Notes: a model not told the origin generated them from the sequence alone. Positions 1 through 8,131 are shown, counted from the first letter of the stretch. The stretch is DNA of 64,000 nt from DATKCF01 sp035513345 (GCA_035513345.1 DATKCF010000125.1:1-64000); one strand, 5' to 3'. Numbers and translations: made by a program.

Positions 1-53
1 CTGTGTGGGTTGGACCACTTCGGGATCGGTCGCTTTGCTGGCCGGTGACGAGA

Positions 54-317
54 TCAGCCGTCGCGCAGGACGATTGCCGGTTCCGTGCGCGCGGCGCGAC
101 CGGCCGGCACAGCGATCGCCAGCAGCGCAGCCGCGCCGAGCAGGATGGCCGCCGCGCCGAGCGCCGCCGGGTCCTCTGGCGAAACGCCGAACAGTGATGC
201 TTCGAGGACTCGTGTCGCCGCCAACGCACCGGCCACGCCGACGACCAGGCCCAGCCCCACCGCGACCGACTCCTGTCCGATCACCATGTCGAGGGGAGCA
301 TGAGACGGACGAGCCAC
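54..317 (-). pseudogene. C-terminal remnant of an ADOP/MacB-type ABC permease
   Basis: The 87 codons encode the last part of an FtsX-like permease. Two hydrophobic segments (about residues 15-35 and 50-70) frame the motif SLFGVSPEDP, and the end GRAARTEPAIVLRDG is the usual ending of acidobacterial-type duplicated orphan permeases. Those proteins are normally around 800 residues, so about nine tenths of the gene is missing. The reading frame stays open upstream only as far as the stop codon of the aldo/keto reductase gene, and the extra codons show no permease features. I read this as a leftover fragment; assembly error is less likely because the neighbouring gene is intact. Confidence 0.6.
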
Positions 318-380
318 TCTGGCGGCCGCCCGGGGGCCGAGGCGCCGCGACCATCGCCGCGGCGCCTCGCCGGAATCGGA

Positions 381-1397
381 TCAGCGGCTGCCTGCCGGGC
401 CGGCGCCACGGCCGCGGCCCGCGGGCGGAGCGGGCAGCGCATCGACGATCTGGATCATACGCTGGCGCATTGCGTCGTCGGGCAACGGCCCGTGGGCCGC
501 ACCGAGGTTGTCGATCATGTGCCGGGCCTGGCTTGTGGCCGGCGTGACGCACGTGATTGCGGGGTGCGACGCGGCGAACTTGATGAAGAACTGCGCCCAT
601 GTGGCGGCGCCGATCTCCTGAGCGAGGCTCGGAACGGGCCGGTCGCCGACGCGCTGCCACAGACGGTTGCGGCCGAACGGCACGTACACGAGGACACCGA
701 TCCTGCGTTCGATGGCGAGCGGGAGCACGGCTTCCTCGGCGGAACGGTTGTCGATGGCGTAGTCGATGCCGATGAAGTCGAGGGGCTCGTTGCGCATGAC
801 CTGCATCAGCTCGGGATAGGCGTTCTCGCTGGTGGTGGTCACGCCGGTGTAACGGATCCGGCCCTGCTGCTTCATCTCGTTGAGGATGCCGAGTTGCGTT
901 GGGATATCGCCGAGGTTGTGCACCTGGATCAGGTCGATTACCGGTTTGCGGAGTCGCTCGAAGGAGGTTTCGATCTGCGCGCGCGCCGCGGCCGGATCGG
1001 CGACACCGTTGCCGCGACCCGCGACGTTCACCTTGGTAGCCCAGAAGATGCGGTCGGTGATGCCGAGTTCCGCCGCGATCGAGCCGGCGACTTCCTCCGA
1101 GGCGCCATAGCTCGGTGCCGTGTCGAACACGCTGCCGCCATTCGCGACGAGTGCGTCAAGCACCTCGCGGAGCGCGCTGTAGTCCTCACTGCGGGCAACC
1201 TGTGAGAACGTGGCGGAGCTGCCGAGCCCGACGAGCGGCACCTGTTCGCCCGTCGACGGGATTGCCCGTGTCAGGAGCGGCTGAAATGGGACCGTGCCGG
1301 CGGTTCCCGTTCCGCTGGACGAACTCGAGCAGTTGAGGGTCGTGAGTGCAGCGCCGGCGCCGAGCGTGATGCCGAGCCATTCGCGTCGTGTGACCAT
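381..1397 (-). CDS. Tat-exported aldo/keto reductase, lipoprotein
   Basis: A 338-residue aldo/keto reductase, an NAD(P)H-dependent carbonyl oxidoreductase with a TIM-barrel fold. The catalytic tetrad can be seen: Asp and Tyr in DTAPSYG, Lys in WATKVN and His in IQVHNLGD. The N-terminus reads MVTRREWLGITLGAGAAL and ends in a Cys followed by a Ser run, which fits a twin-arginine signal plus lipobox, so the protein is probably anchored outside the cytoplasm. The start was chosen because GGAGGAG lies 8 nt upstream; a longer open frame begins at 1589 but has no family features. It is divergent from the helicase gene. The substrate is unknown. Confidence 0.85.
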   Translation of the reverse strand: MVTRREWLGITLGAGAALTTLNCSSSSSGTGTAGTVPFQPLLTRAIPSTGEQVPLVGLGSSATFSQVARSEDYSALREVLDALVANGGSVFDTAPSYGASEEVAGSIAAELGITDRIFWATKVNVAGRGNGVADPAAARAQIETSFERLRKPVIDLIQVHNLGDIPTQLGILNEMKQQGRIRYTGVTTTSENAYPELMQVMRNEPLDFIGIDYAIDNRSAEEAVLPLAIERRIGVLVYVPFGRNRLWQRVGDRPVPSLAQEIGAATWAQFFIKFAASHPAITCVTPATSQARHMIDNLGAAHGPLPDDAMRQRMIQIVDALPAPPAGRGRGAGPAGSR

Positions 1398-1511
1398 TGG
1401 CGGATCTCCTCCGGGAGCTGTGCTTGACTGGGGTGAGCGGTGTCCTGAGAGTCGACGCACGAGACGGGCGGAGCGTTGGGTCGGGGAACGGCTGGGGCAT
1501 CGTTCGAGAGA

Positions 1512-1550
1512 CGTTTCTGGGGCGGGTTTCCGGGGCTGGTTTCTGGGGTG
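1512..1550. repeat. TTTCTGGGG-rich intergenic repeat, copy 1
   Basis: The stretch is built from near-copies of the word GTTTCTGGGGC (GTTTCTGGGGC, GTTTCCGGGGC, GTTTCTGGGGT) spaced about 11-13 bp apart. The same words recur at 6518-6555, on the other strand at 6646-6720, and at 14659-14703, always between genes. Confidence 0.7.
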
Positions 1551-1576
1551 GCGGCAGGCTGGGAGGTCGGCGCGGC

Positions 1577-1605
1577 TGTCCAGTGTCACACGGGGCGGCT
1601 ATGAT
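1577..1605 (+). promoter_or_regulatory. Putative leaderless promoter of the helicase gene
   Basis: A good -10 box TATGAT (1600-1605) lies 6 nt before the ATG at 1612. The -35 region is weak (TGTCCA, 17 bp upstream). Transcription would begin at or next to the A of the start codon. No Shine-Dalgarno sequence precedes that ATG, which supports leaderless initiation. Confidence 0.45.
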
Positions 1606-1611
1606 CGGGTG

Positions 1612-4600
1612 ATGAGTACGGAGAAGACGCCGCTTCCGTCGCAGTTGGCGGCGATCGTGGACGCCGATGCGCACTGCCTGGTTGTTGCTGGTGCGGGCAC
1701 GGGCAAGACGTTCACGGTCGTGCATCGGATCCTGTACGCGCTCGGCGTGCCGGTGGCGGGCCGGACGCATCCGCACCCGTGCACGCTGGATGAGATCGCG
1801 GCGATCACGTTCACGAACCAGGCGGCGAACGAGCTGAAGGAGGACCTGCGGCAGGCGATGCGCGCTGCGGGCCGTCGGCAGGATGCGTATGCGGTCGACC
1901 ACGCGCGCATCGGCACGATCCACGGTTTCTGCGGTGAGCTGCTGCGCGAGAACTCGTTGCGCCGCGGCGTGCCGCCGTCGTCCGTGGTGCTCGAGGAGGG
2001 CGAAGCGACATCGCGCGCGACGCAGGCTGCGCGTGACGCTCTGGTCGAGGCGCTCGAAACCGGTGCGGTTCCGGGCCTTGCCGAGCTGCTGGCGATGTGG
2101 GAGACATCGCGCGTCGACCGCTGGATCGTCGACCTGATGAAGCAACCCGACCTGGTCGCGTCGCTTACGGCAGAGCCGGCCGGTCTCGACGAGCGGGAAC
2201 GCGCGGTCGCAGGCCTGGCGAAGCTCGCGATCGAAAGACACGTCGCGCGGCTCATCGATGATGGTGTGCTCGACTTCGACCGCATGATCCTGTGGATGCG
2301 CGACCTGCTGCGCGATGACGCCGACGCCCGTCGTTCGCTCCAGCGCAGCCTGCGACTCCTGATCATCGACGAGTTCCAGGACGTCGACCCGGCACAGAAG
2401 GAGATCGCGTACGCGATCGGCGAGCCGACCACCGGCCGCACCGACACCCCTCGCCTCATGCTGGTCGGCGATCCGAAGCAGAGCATATACCGGTTCCGGC
2501 GCGCCGATGTAACTGTCTGGAACGGCGTCGAGGCGGAGTTCGGAACGGTGCCGCATTGCAGCGTGCATGCGCTCGAGGAGAACTTCCGCGGCGTGCCCGC
2601 CATCCTGGCGTTCGTGGATGCATCTGTCGGTGTTCTGCTCGATCGACCCGTGCGCCCGGGCGACAATGCGGAAGCCGGCACTGCGGCGCACCCGGATGAC
2701 CGGGCGATCCGCACACATTCGGCGTATGAGGTGCGCTACCGGCCGGTCTCGGCCACGCGAGAGGCCGGCGTCGACACGCGGCCGGTCGAGCTGTACGTCA
2801 CACCCTCGAACGCACAGGGCAAGTCATACCTGGCGGGTGAAGTGCGGTGGGCGGAAGCGCAGGCGATCGCTCGCCGGGCCCGCGAGCTGCACGACACGGG
2901 AACGCCATGGCGAAACATGGTGCTGCTCCTTGCGGCGTGGGCCAACGAACAGGTTTACACCGGAGCGCTGCGCGATGCCGGCGCACCCGTCTACGTGCTG
3001 CGGGATGTCGGCTTTTACGACCAGCGCGAAGTCGTCGACATGATCCTGGCGCTTCAGGCCGCCCGCGACCCCTCCGATGATACGGCGCTGATCGGCTGGC
3101 TGCGCAGCCCGTTCGTGGGTCTGCGTGACGACTCGCTTCTTCATATCGCGCGCCAGGCCGGTTATCCGCCGTACTGGCCGAAACTGCGTGACATCGACCT
3201 GCCCGATCCCGCCGAATCCGAGCGGCTGCGCGGCGCGATCGAACTGCTGTGGGACGCGATCCAGCTACGCGACCGCGTCCCCGCGGCCGAGTTGCTCGAC
3301 CGCATGCTCCGCGATACCGGTTACCTTGCCCACCTGCAATTGCTCGGTGCGGAGGGACTCCACCCGATTGCGAACGTACGCCGCTTCATGGACCATGCGC
3401 GCGAAATGAACGCTGTTGGTATCGGCGACCTGCTGCGCGCGATACGCGAGTCCCGCGAACGCGACGACCGCGTCGGCGTCGCGCGACTGCACGATGCCAC
3501 TGAGGATGTCCTGCTCGTCACATCGATCCACGTCTCGAAGGGACTCGAATGGCCCGTCGTTTTCTGGGCCGACCTCGGCGCATGGTCGCGCGGGATCAGC
3601 GAAGAACTGCTCATCTCGCGAGACACGATACGGCTCGGTACGCCCGAAGCCGCCAGGGATGAAGCGCCCGATTGGCAGGCGCTGCGCCAGCAACTGACGG
3701 ATGAGGCCGAGGCCGAACGCAAACGACTGTGGTACGTCGCCTCGACACGGGCCCGTGACCGCCTTGTCATCTCCGGCATCGCGCGCGGTCTCACAAAGGC
3801 GGGTTCACTGGGCTACGAGATGCTGCAACTGTTCCCCACTCTGGGAGACCCGGAGACCACCACCCTCGAATACGAGGGCGCCGATGGCACGACGTACCAG
3901 GCAGTCGTCCGCGAGACGCCCGACCCGGCCAGCATCGAGTCGGACCGACCCCCGCACCGGGCGGGTGCCGCACCCATCGTTGAATCGCCGGCCGCCACGG
4001 AGCCGGATTCGCTCGTCATGCCTCCGGCGGCGGTTCCGACGCCGGTCGGCCTCACCCGCCATTCGGCGACCGAGTTCCTGGCGCACGCCCGCTGCCCCCG
4101 CCGCCACGCGTTCAAGTACGTGCTCGGCATCCGCGAGCCCGCGCTGAAATCGTCGAGCAACGAGCTGATCTCGGCGGTCGCGCGCGGACAGATTGTACAT
4201 GACGTGCTCGAGCGACATGCCGAGGATGCGGAGTTGGACGTGCTGCTCGAGGATGCGATCGGCCGCTGGGACGACAATGCGCCGGCGCCCGACTCCGATC
4301 GCGGCATCCGCTATCGCGAGCACCTGGCCGATGAGGTCACCCGCATTCTCGATCACCCCGACTACGCCGGTATCGTGGCCAGGCCGGGCGCGCGCCGTGA
4401 ACTCGCGTTCCTCCATATTCTGCCCGATGGCGCTGTCGCGCAGGGGTTCATGGACCTGGCCGCGCCCGACGCCGCAGGCGATGGTGTCGAGCTGCTCGAC
4501 GTGAAGACGACACAGTGCGACGCGGATGTCGCGGTTAAGAAGGCCGAACACTACGGACCGCAGCGCGATGTCTATGCGGTCGCGGCCGAAGCGATCACGG

Positions 4601-5223
4601 GCCGACCCGTCACCCGTTTCGCGTTCCAGTTCTCTCGCGCGCGGACGCAGATTGCCGTTGATCTAGACGATCGGGGCAGACACGAGGCCCGCGGCCGTGT
4701 CGCCCGCCATGTGCACGACATCGAATGGCCCGATGGCGACGTGCCGCCACTCACGACGTTCGCCAGAGAGTGCAACTTCTGCGGGTACCGTCGCGTCGGC
4801 CTTTGTCCCGGCGTGAATACGGGCGACCGTGACCCCCGCAGCGTACTGCGTCGCCTGCGCAACGACAGGTTCCGCCGCTCGTTCAACCTGAGAGGGGCCG
4901 ACCTCGATTATCTGCGCGAGAAGGGCATTGCGACCGCGCTCGAACACGCGCACGACTTCATTGCGAAACGGCTCGCGCCCGCGCAGCCCGCCAACGATGG
5001 CAGGCAGACGCCATGGCGAGGACATCCTGTGTTCGTAGCGCAGCACGCAACCGCCACGTGCTGCCGCGTCTGCCTCGAACAATGGCACGGCATCGAGCGC
5101 GGCAGACCGCTGTCGAATCGCGACAGCGCATACGTCGTCAACGTCATCGAAGCGTGGCTGTCGCTGTACGACCCGGACACACTGAAGGACGGACCGACGG
5201 GAACCCAGCTCGAGCTGCTCTGA
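1612..5223 (+). CDS. UvrD/RecB-type helicase fused to Fe-S PD-(D/E)XK nuclease
   Basis: A 1203-residue superfamily 1A helicase-nuclease, expected to act on DNA ends during recombinational repair. Q motif Gln11, Walker A AGAGTGKT (26-33), Walker B DEFQD (253-257) and the motif VI region VASTRARDRL (about 709-718) are intact. The C-terminal third carries a RecB-family nuclease with LLDVKTTQ (catalytic Asp963, Lys965). Cys828 and Cys1054-X2-Cys1057-X7-Cys1065 form the four-cysteine pattern that holds an Fe-S cluster in AddB, AdnB and Cas4-type nucleases. A further Cys-rich tail (ATCCRVCLEQWHG) follows, possibly binding metal. No RecC/AddB-like partner is adjacent. The frame is open from 1294, but family similarity starts at this ATG. 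Confidence 0.9.
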   Translation: MSTEKTPLPSQLAAIVDADAHCLVVAGAGTGKTFTVVHRILYALGVPVAGRTHPHPCTLDEIAAITFTNQAANELKEDLRQAMRAAGRRQDAYAVDHARIGTIHGFCGELLRENSLRRGVPPSSVVLEEGEATSRATQAARDALVEALETGAVPGLAELLAMWETSRVDRWIVDLMKQPDLVASLTAEPAGLDERERAVAGLAKLAIERHVARLIDDGVLDFDRMILWMRDLLRDDADARRSLQRSLRLLIIDEFQDVDPAQKEIAYAIGEPTTGRTDTPRLMLVGDPKQSIYRFRRADVTVWNGVEAEFGTVPHCSVHALEENFRGVPAILAFVDASVGVLLDRPVRPGDNAEAGTAAHPDDRAIRTHSAYEVRYRPVSATREAGVDTRPVELYVTPSNAQGKSYLAGEVRWAEAQAIARRARELHDTGTPWRNMVLLLAAWANEQVYTGALRDAGAPVYVLRDVGFYDQREVVDMILALQAARDPSDDTALIGWLRSPFVGLRDDSLLHIARQAGYPPYWPKLRDIDLPDPAESERLRGAIELLWDAIQLRDRVPAAELLDRMLRDTGYLAHLQLLGAEGLHPIANVRRFMDHAREMNAVGIGDLLRAIRESRERDDRVGVARLHDATEDVLLVTSIHVSKGLEWPVVFWADLGAWSRGISEELLISRDTIRLGTPEAARDEAPDWQALRQQLTDEAEAERKRLWYVASTRARDRLVISGIARGLTKAGSLGYEMLQLFPTLGDPETTTLEYEGADGTTYQAVVRETPDPASIESDRPPHRAGAAPIVESPAATEPDSLVMPPAAVPTPVGLTRHSATEFLAHARCPRRHAFKYVLGIREPALKSSSNELISAVARGQIVHDVLERHAEDAELDVLLEDAIGRWDDNAPAPDSDRGIRYREHLADEVTRILDHPDYAGIVARPGARRELAFLHILPDGAVAQGFMDLAAPDAAGDGVELLDVKTTQCDADVAVKKAEHYGPQRDVYAVAAEAITGRPVTRFAFQFSRARTQIAVDLDDRGRHEARGRVARHVHDIEWPDGDVPPLTTFARECNFCGYRRVGLCPGVNTGDRDPRSVLRRLRNDRFRRSFNLRGADLDYLREKGIATALEHAHDFIAKRLAPAQPANDGRQTPWRGHPVFVAQHATATCCRVCLEQWHGIERGRPLSNRDSAYVVNVIEAWLSLYDPDTLKDGPTGTQLELL

Positions 5224-5257
5224 GGGACCGCCCATCATTGCCGGTTCCGCAAACGGA

Positions 5258-5286
5258 TTGTGTGTTGGCCCGCGAATGGCCATAGT
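5258..5286 (+). promoter_or_regulatory. Promoter TTGTGT-N17-CATAGT
   Basis: A -35 box TTGTGT (5258-5263) is separated by 17 bp from the -10 box CATAGT (5281-5286). The same box pair and spacing recurs at 9064-9092 upstream of the ABC transporter, and the spacers are also similar (gttggc...g.ggc). Transcription should start near 5293, downstream of the first possible ATG (5289). This argues for a later start of the regulator gene. Confidence 0.65.
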
Positions 5287-5346
5287 CCATGCGCACGGTC
5301 ACAGGATTGCGCACGCGAATGGTTGCACACGCGAGAGGAGTGCCAC

Positions 5347-5437
5347 GTACGATGTCGCATGAGCCCGACGGACCCGCGCCGCCAGACGAGTTGCCAGGTA
5401 CGATGTCGCACGAACCCGAAGGAGCCGCGCCGCCAGA
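5347..5437 (+). repeat. 51-bp tandem repeat encoding the N-terminus of the regulator
   Basis: Two copies of a unit beginning GTACGATGTCGCA (5347 and 5398) lie 51 bp apart and differ at only a few positions over the first 40 bp. In protein they give TMSHEPDGPAPP and TMSHEPEGAAPP, a 17-residue period. The first copy holds the chosen start codon, so both an ATG-containing start region and a Pro-rich linker are duplicated in frame. Confidence 0.75.
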
Positions 5438-6158
5438 GGATCGAAAGCAGATCCTGCCGCCGCGACTGGCCATACTGCCGCTCGTCGCGCTCGGCCTGAA
5501 CAGCAGTGTCGCGAAGGACATTGCCGCGCGCGGAATCGCAACCGTGCGCGACATCGCGGCTCACGGCACCGACCGGCTCGCGCCCGGCCATGGACTGAAC
5601 GAGGAATCCGTCGCACTGCTTTGGAGCCGGTACGAAGCGCTCCTGCGTGGTGATTTCGATCCTACGTTGTCCATCGCCGGCACATTGCCCGACGAGCTGA
5701 ACGAACTGGTCATCCGCGCCGGCATTGTTCGCGTCGACCGCACTGTCGGACTCCTGCGCAACGTCCGTGGGCTCGATGGCGACCGGCTCACACTGGACGG
5801 AGGTGCACGCAAGCTCGGCATCACACGCGAGCGCGCCCGCCAGATTCGCAATCATGCCGAGTACCGCATCGGCAGCCTGATCGGATGGTTCGAGCCCCGC
5901 TCGCTTCGCCTGGCGAGGGAGACCGTCGCGCGCGCCGGTGGGTCCGCCCCCCTCTCCCACGTCGCATGGTCCGTCGGCCTCATGATGCCGCCCGGCACCA
6001 TCGATGCGGACAACTACTGCCGCTGGATCCTCGGTCTGGCCGGCGATCCCGGCGCCCGCCTCGACCGGGATAGCGACATCGTCACCGGACCCGACCCGAC
6101 TGTCGTGGGCACCGGTGATCACGACATCGAAGCGACGCCCCAGCCAGAGCAGGAATAA
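5352..6158 (+). CDS. Putative transcription regulator, alpha-CTD-like HhH plus sigma-region-4-like HTH
   Basis: A 268-residue protein, cytoplasmic by the absence of a signal. After the duplicated Pro-rich leader, LVALGLNSSVAKDIAARGI resembles the helix-hairpin-helix of the RNA polymerase alpha C-terminal domain. Further on, ARKLGITRERARQI is a strong match to the recognition helices of sigma-70 region 4. The last third (ARETVARAGGSAPLSHVAW) looks like a small winged helix and could be HARE-HTH-like, which is weaker. Start 5352 was preferred over 5289 because the promoter -10 box ends at 5286 and GAGAGGAG lies upstream of 5352. It runs into the PqqD gene with a 5-nt gap, so it probably belongs to and may control that locus. 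Confidence 0.6.
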   Translation: MSHEPDGPAPPDELPGTMSHEPEGAAPPEDRKQILPPRLAILPLVALGLNSSVAKDIAARGIATVRDIAAHGTDRLAPGHGLNEESVALLWSRYEALLRGDFDPTLSIAGTLPDELNELVIRAGIVRVDRTVGLLRNVRGLDGDRLTLDGGARKLGITRERARQIRNHAEYRIGSLIGWFEPRSLRLARETVARAGGSAPLSHVAWSVGLMMPPGTIDADNYCRWILGLAGDPGARLDRDSDIVTGPDPTVVGTGDHDIEATPQPEQE

Positions 6159-6163
6159 CCGGA

Positions 6164-6436
6164 ATGAACGCGCACGATGGGTGGATGCCACGCCTCAACG
6201 ACACCCTGCGGATCCAGCGCGTCGCTGGCGAGTCGATCCTCCTCGACACCGCCAGCGAACGCGTTCATCAGCTCAACGAAGTCGGTACCTTCATCCTCGA
6301 CCGCTGCGACGGGACCAGGACCGTCAGCCGCATCGTCGCCGACATCATCGAGCAATATGACGTCCCCGACGGGACCGCGACCCGTGACGCCACCGAGATG
6401 CTCGACACGTTGAAAACGCTCGGCATCGTCGTCTGA
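6164..6436 (+). CDS. PqqD-family peptide-recognition protein
   Basis: A 90-residue protein of the PqqD/RRE fold, which binds leader peptides of ribosomally made peptides and presents them to modifying enzymes. Family features are the strand-turn-strand RIQRVAGESILLD, then VHQLNEVGTFILDRCDGTRT followed by the two helices SRIVADIIEQYDV and TEMLDTLKTLGIV. It is full length for the family. The gene starts 5 nt after the regulator and precedes a small exported peptide, a nucleotidyltransferase and an HPr-kinase-like protein. That combination resembles the accessory set of some lasso-peptide and HPr-related-kinase systems. No lasso B2 or asparagine synthetase-like gene is present here. Confidence 0.85.
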   Translation: MNAHDGWMPRLNDTLRIQRVAGESILLDTASERVHQLNEVGTFILDRCDGTRTVSRIVADIIEQYDVPDGTATRDATEMLDTLKTLGIVV

Positions 6437-6452
6437 GCCGGGCCCCGTTTCG

Positions 6453-6555
6453 GGCTGAGAACCCTGAGGAACTCGGGCTCGTTTTCTCAGGCTGAGAACC
6501 CACGGGAACTCGGGCTTCGTTTCTGGTTTCTGGGGCGAGTTTCTCGGGTTCGCGG
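6453..6555. repeat. Tandem 37-bp repeat plus TTTCTGGGG repeat, copy 2
   Basis: Two units beginning GGCTGAGAACCC lie 37 bp apart (6453 and 6490). They run into CGTTTCTGGTTTCTGGGGC at 6518. The segment 6518-6555 is nearly the reverse complement of 6646-6690, so transcripts could fold into a long stem with a loop of roughly 90 nt. With 6646-6720 it fills the 298-bp gap between the PqqD gene and the small peptide. Confidence 0.7.
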
Positions 6556-6645
6556 ACCGACGGTCAGGGCGAACGTGGCTGCGCCCCGCGTCACCAGAAC
6601 CCGCGAACGCCGTTGCCGTACCAACCGCCGGCAACCCCGCCTCGC

Positions 6646-6720
6646 GCGAACCCCAGAAACCAGCCCCAGAAACCAGAAACCAGAAACGATCCCAGAAACC
6701 GGCCCAGAAAGCCAGACACC
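6646..6720. repeat. TTTCTGGGG repeat, copy 3, inverted
   Basis: On the minus strand the words GGTTTCTGG and TTTCTGGGGC recur six or seven times in 75 bp, including GGTTTCTGGGGTTCGCG, which pairs with GTTTCTCGGGTTCGCG of copy 2. The repeat ends 14 nt before the first possible codon of the small peptide gene, so it may affect that gene's translation or transcript stability. Confidence 0.7.
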
Positions 6721-6734
6721 ATCCCTCGAGCAAT

Positions 6735-6974
6735 ATTGAAGACCGTGGCGACACGGCAGCGGATCGGACCGTTGACTCGCGGCGGGCGTTCATCCGGCGA
6801 GCTGCATACGCGGCGCCCGCCCTCCTGACGCTGACTGCGGCGCCGGCCTTCGCGAGCACGGGCTCGAACGGTCCGGGCGGCAGTGGCGGCGGCGGCACGT
6901 GCACGTCGAGAAAGCGGCCGCGAGGCTTCTGGGCGCGGCTGTTCCAGCACCTGTTCGGCAAGAAGAATTGCTGA
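6735..6974 (+). CDS. Small exported Cys/Gly-rich peptide, candidate substrate of the PqqD system
   Basis: A 79-codon frame, not in ordinary ORF lists because it lacks ATG, GTG or TTG. The first plausible codon is ATT at 6735. The protein has an Arg pair and a hydrophobic core, SRRAFIRRAAYAAPALLTL, ending TAAPAFA, which looks like a Tat-type or Sec signal with an AFA cleavage site. After that come STGSNGPGGSGGGGTCTS, a basic patch RKRPRG, a short amphipathic helix FWARLFQHLFGKK and a final Asn-Cys. Signal-like N-terminus, Gly spacer and two cysteines fit a secreted, modified peptide. It sits between the PqqD gene and the transferase/kinase genes. The start codon is the weak point; decay of an original start is possible. 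Confidence 0.55.
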   Translation: MEDRGDTAADRTVDSRRAFIRRAAYAAPALLTLTAAPAFASTGSNGPGGSGGGGTCTSRKRPRGFWARLFQHLFGKKNC

Positions 6975-6994
6975 GGGCCTGAGGCGCCGGTCTT

Positions 6995-8131
6995 TCAGCG
7001 CGGCCGGAACGGCGCGCTGAGACGGCGTACAACGAAGCCCGGCCGAAAGCGCCGCGGCTCCCGGCGGGGGAACGCCACGTTCCACGGAACGTGGGCGATG
7101 TTCCGCCAGGCGGGCCGCGGCGCTATCAGTGAATCCAGCACGGTTTCCAGCACATGGAGCGAGAGGAACCGGCCGGACCTTCGCCCGCGGGCGACGTGTC
7201 GGTCGAAGATGGCGTGGATCATCCGCAGTGACGTTGCGTTGACGAAGTGTTGACGTTCGACGAGCGTGGCTGTCAGCGTGGCGGGTCCCCGCCAGGCGTC
7301 GTGCCGTTCGAGCCAGGTGAGCAGGATGGCCAGGCACGCGCCCGCGAAGGAGTCGCGCGACCAGTTTGCGACGCGGTCCCAATCCACATCACAACTGTCG
7401 ATCAGGACGACTGCGTCGACGAGCGGGCGAGGCGTGATGCGCAGTCCAAGCAGGCCCGCGACATCGCGGCACCAGCCGGCGGCAATGAGCATGAGGTCGA
7501 GTTCGGGCGACAGGAACCTTGCCGTCGTCGAACCGAACGGCGATTCACGCGTTTCGCTGTCGATACTCGCGGTGTCGAACGGTGCATCGCGGGCTGCCGC
7601 GCTCGTGGACGGAAGCAGTGCGTGGTGCAGCTCGACGTACACCTTTCGTTCGGGGTGGCGCAACGGCGGCGCATGGTGCAGTCTTTCGCCGCGGTCCGCG
7701 ACGGTCACTTAGCCGAGCCGGCGCAGTGTCCCGACGGAATCGTCGATTGCGCCGGCCGGCACGAGCACGTCGACGTCGCCCATGATGCGCAGGTGCGGTT
7801 CCGGATAGTACCGTGATGCGTACGCGATTCCCTTCAGCAGCGTCGGCTCGATGCCGGTGGAGCGCAACGCGATGACGATTTCGTCGACGGCGGCGAACAG
7901 ATCCGACGTGAGCACACGGGAAGTCAGGTCAGCGCCATGCAGGAGCGCTTCGCTTCCCTTTGCGTTCTTGAATCCGTTGGCCGGCCGAAGTCGGTGGAGC
8001 AGCGGTCCGAGCCCCGACTCGACGAGCCGTTCGATGTCGGCACAGTCGACGCCGTCGGCGAGGCGAGGTTCGCCATTCGAAAGCGCGCGCAGCAGCGCGG
8101 GCAACAGAGCGCTCGTCGCGTGTTCGTTCAT
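6995..8131 (-). pseudogene. NTP_transf_5-type nucleotidyltransferase split by one in-frame stop
   Basis: Read through, the gene would give about 378 residues of the uncharacterised nucleotidyltransferase family PF14907. The first 140 codons (ATG at 8131) contain the substrate-site region LLKGIAYASRYYPEPHLRIMGDVDVLV and stop at TAA (7709-7711). The next codon is GTG in the same frame and the family sequence carries on without loss: ERKVYVELHHALLP, then a helical C-terminal region. TAA stands where a Tyr codon would follow Leu-Gly. Either the gene is inactivated by one base, the base is a sequencing error, or TAA-GTG allows restart and two subunits are made. It is divergent from the kinase gene, with only 12 bp between the two starts. 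Confidence 0.75.

Noticed and set aside
5289..5351. Earlier ATG (5289) as start of the regulator
   Set aside because: It is 2 nt after the -10 box and thus probably upstream of the transcription start; it has no ribosome site.
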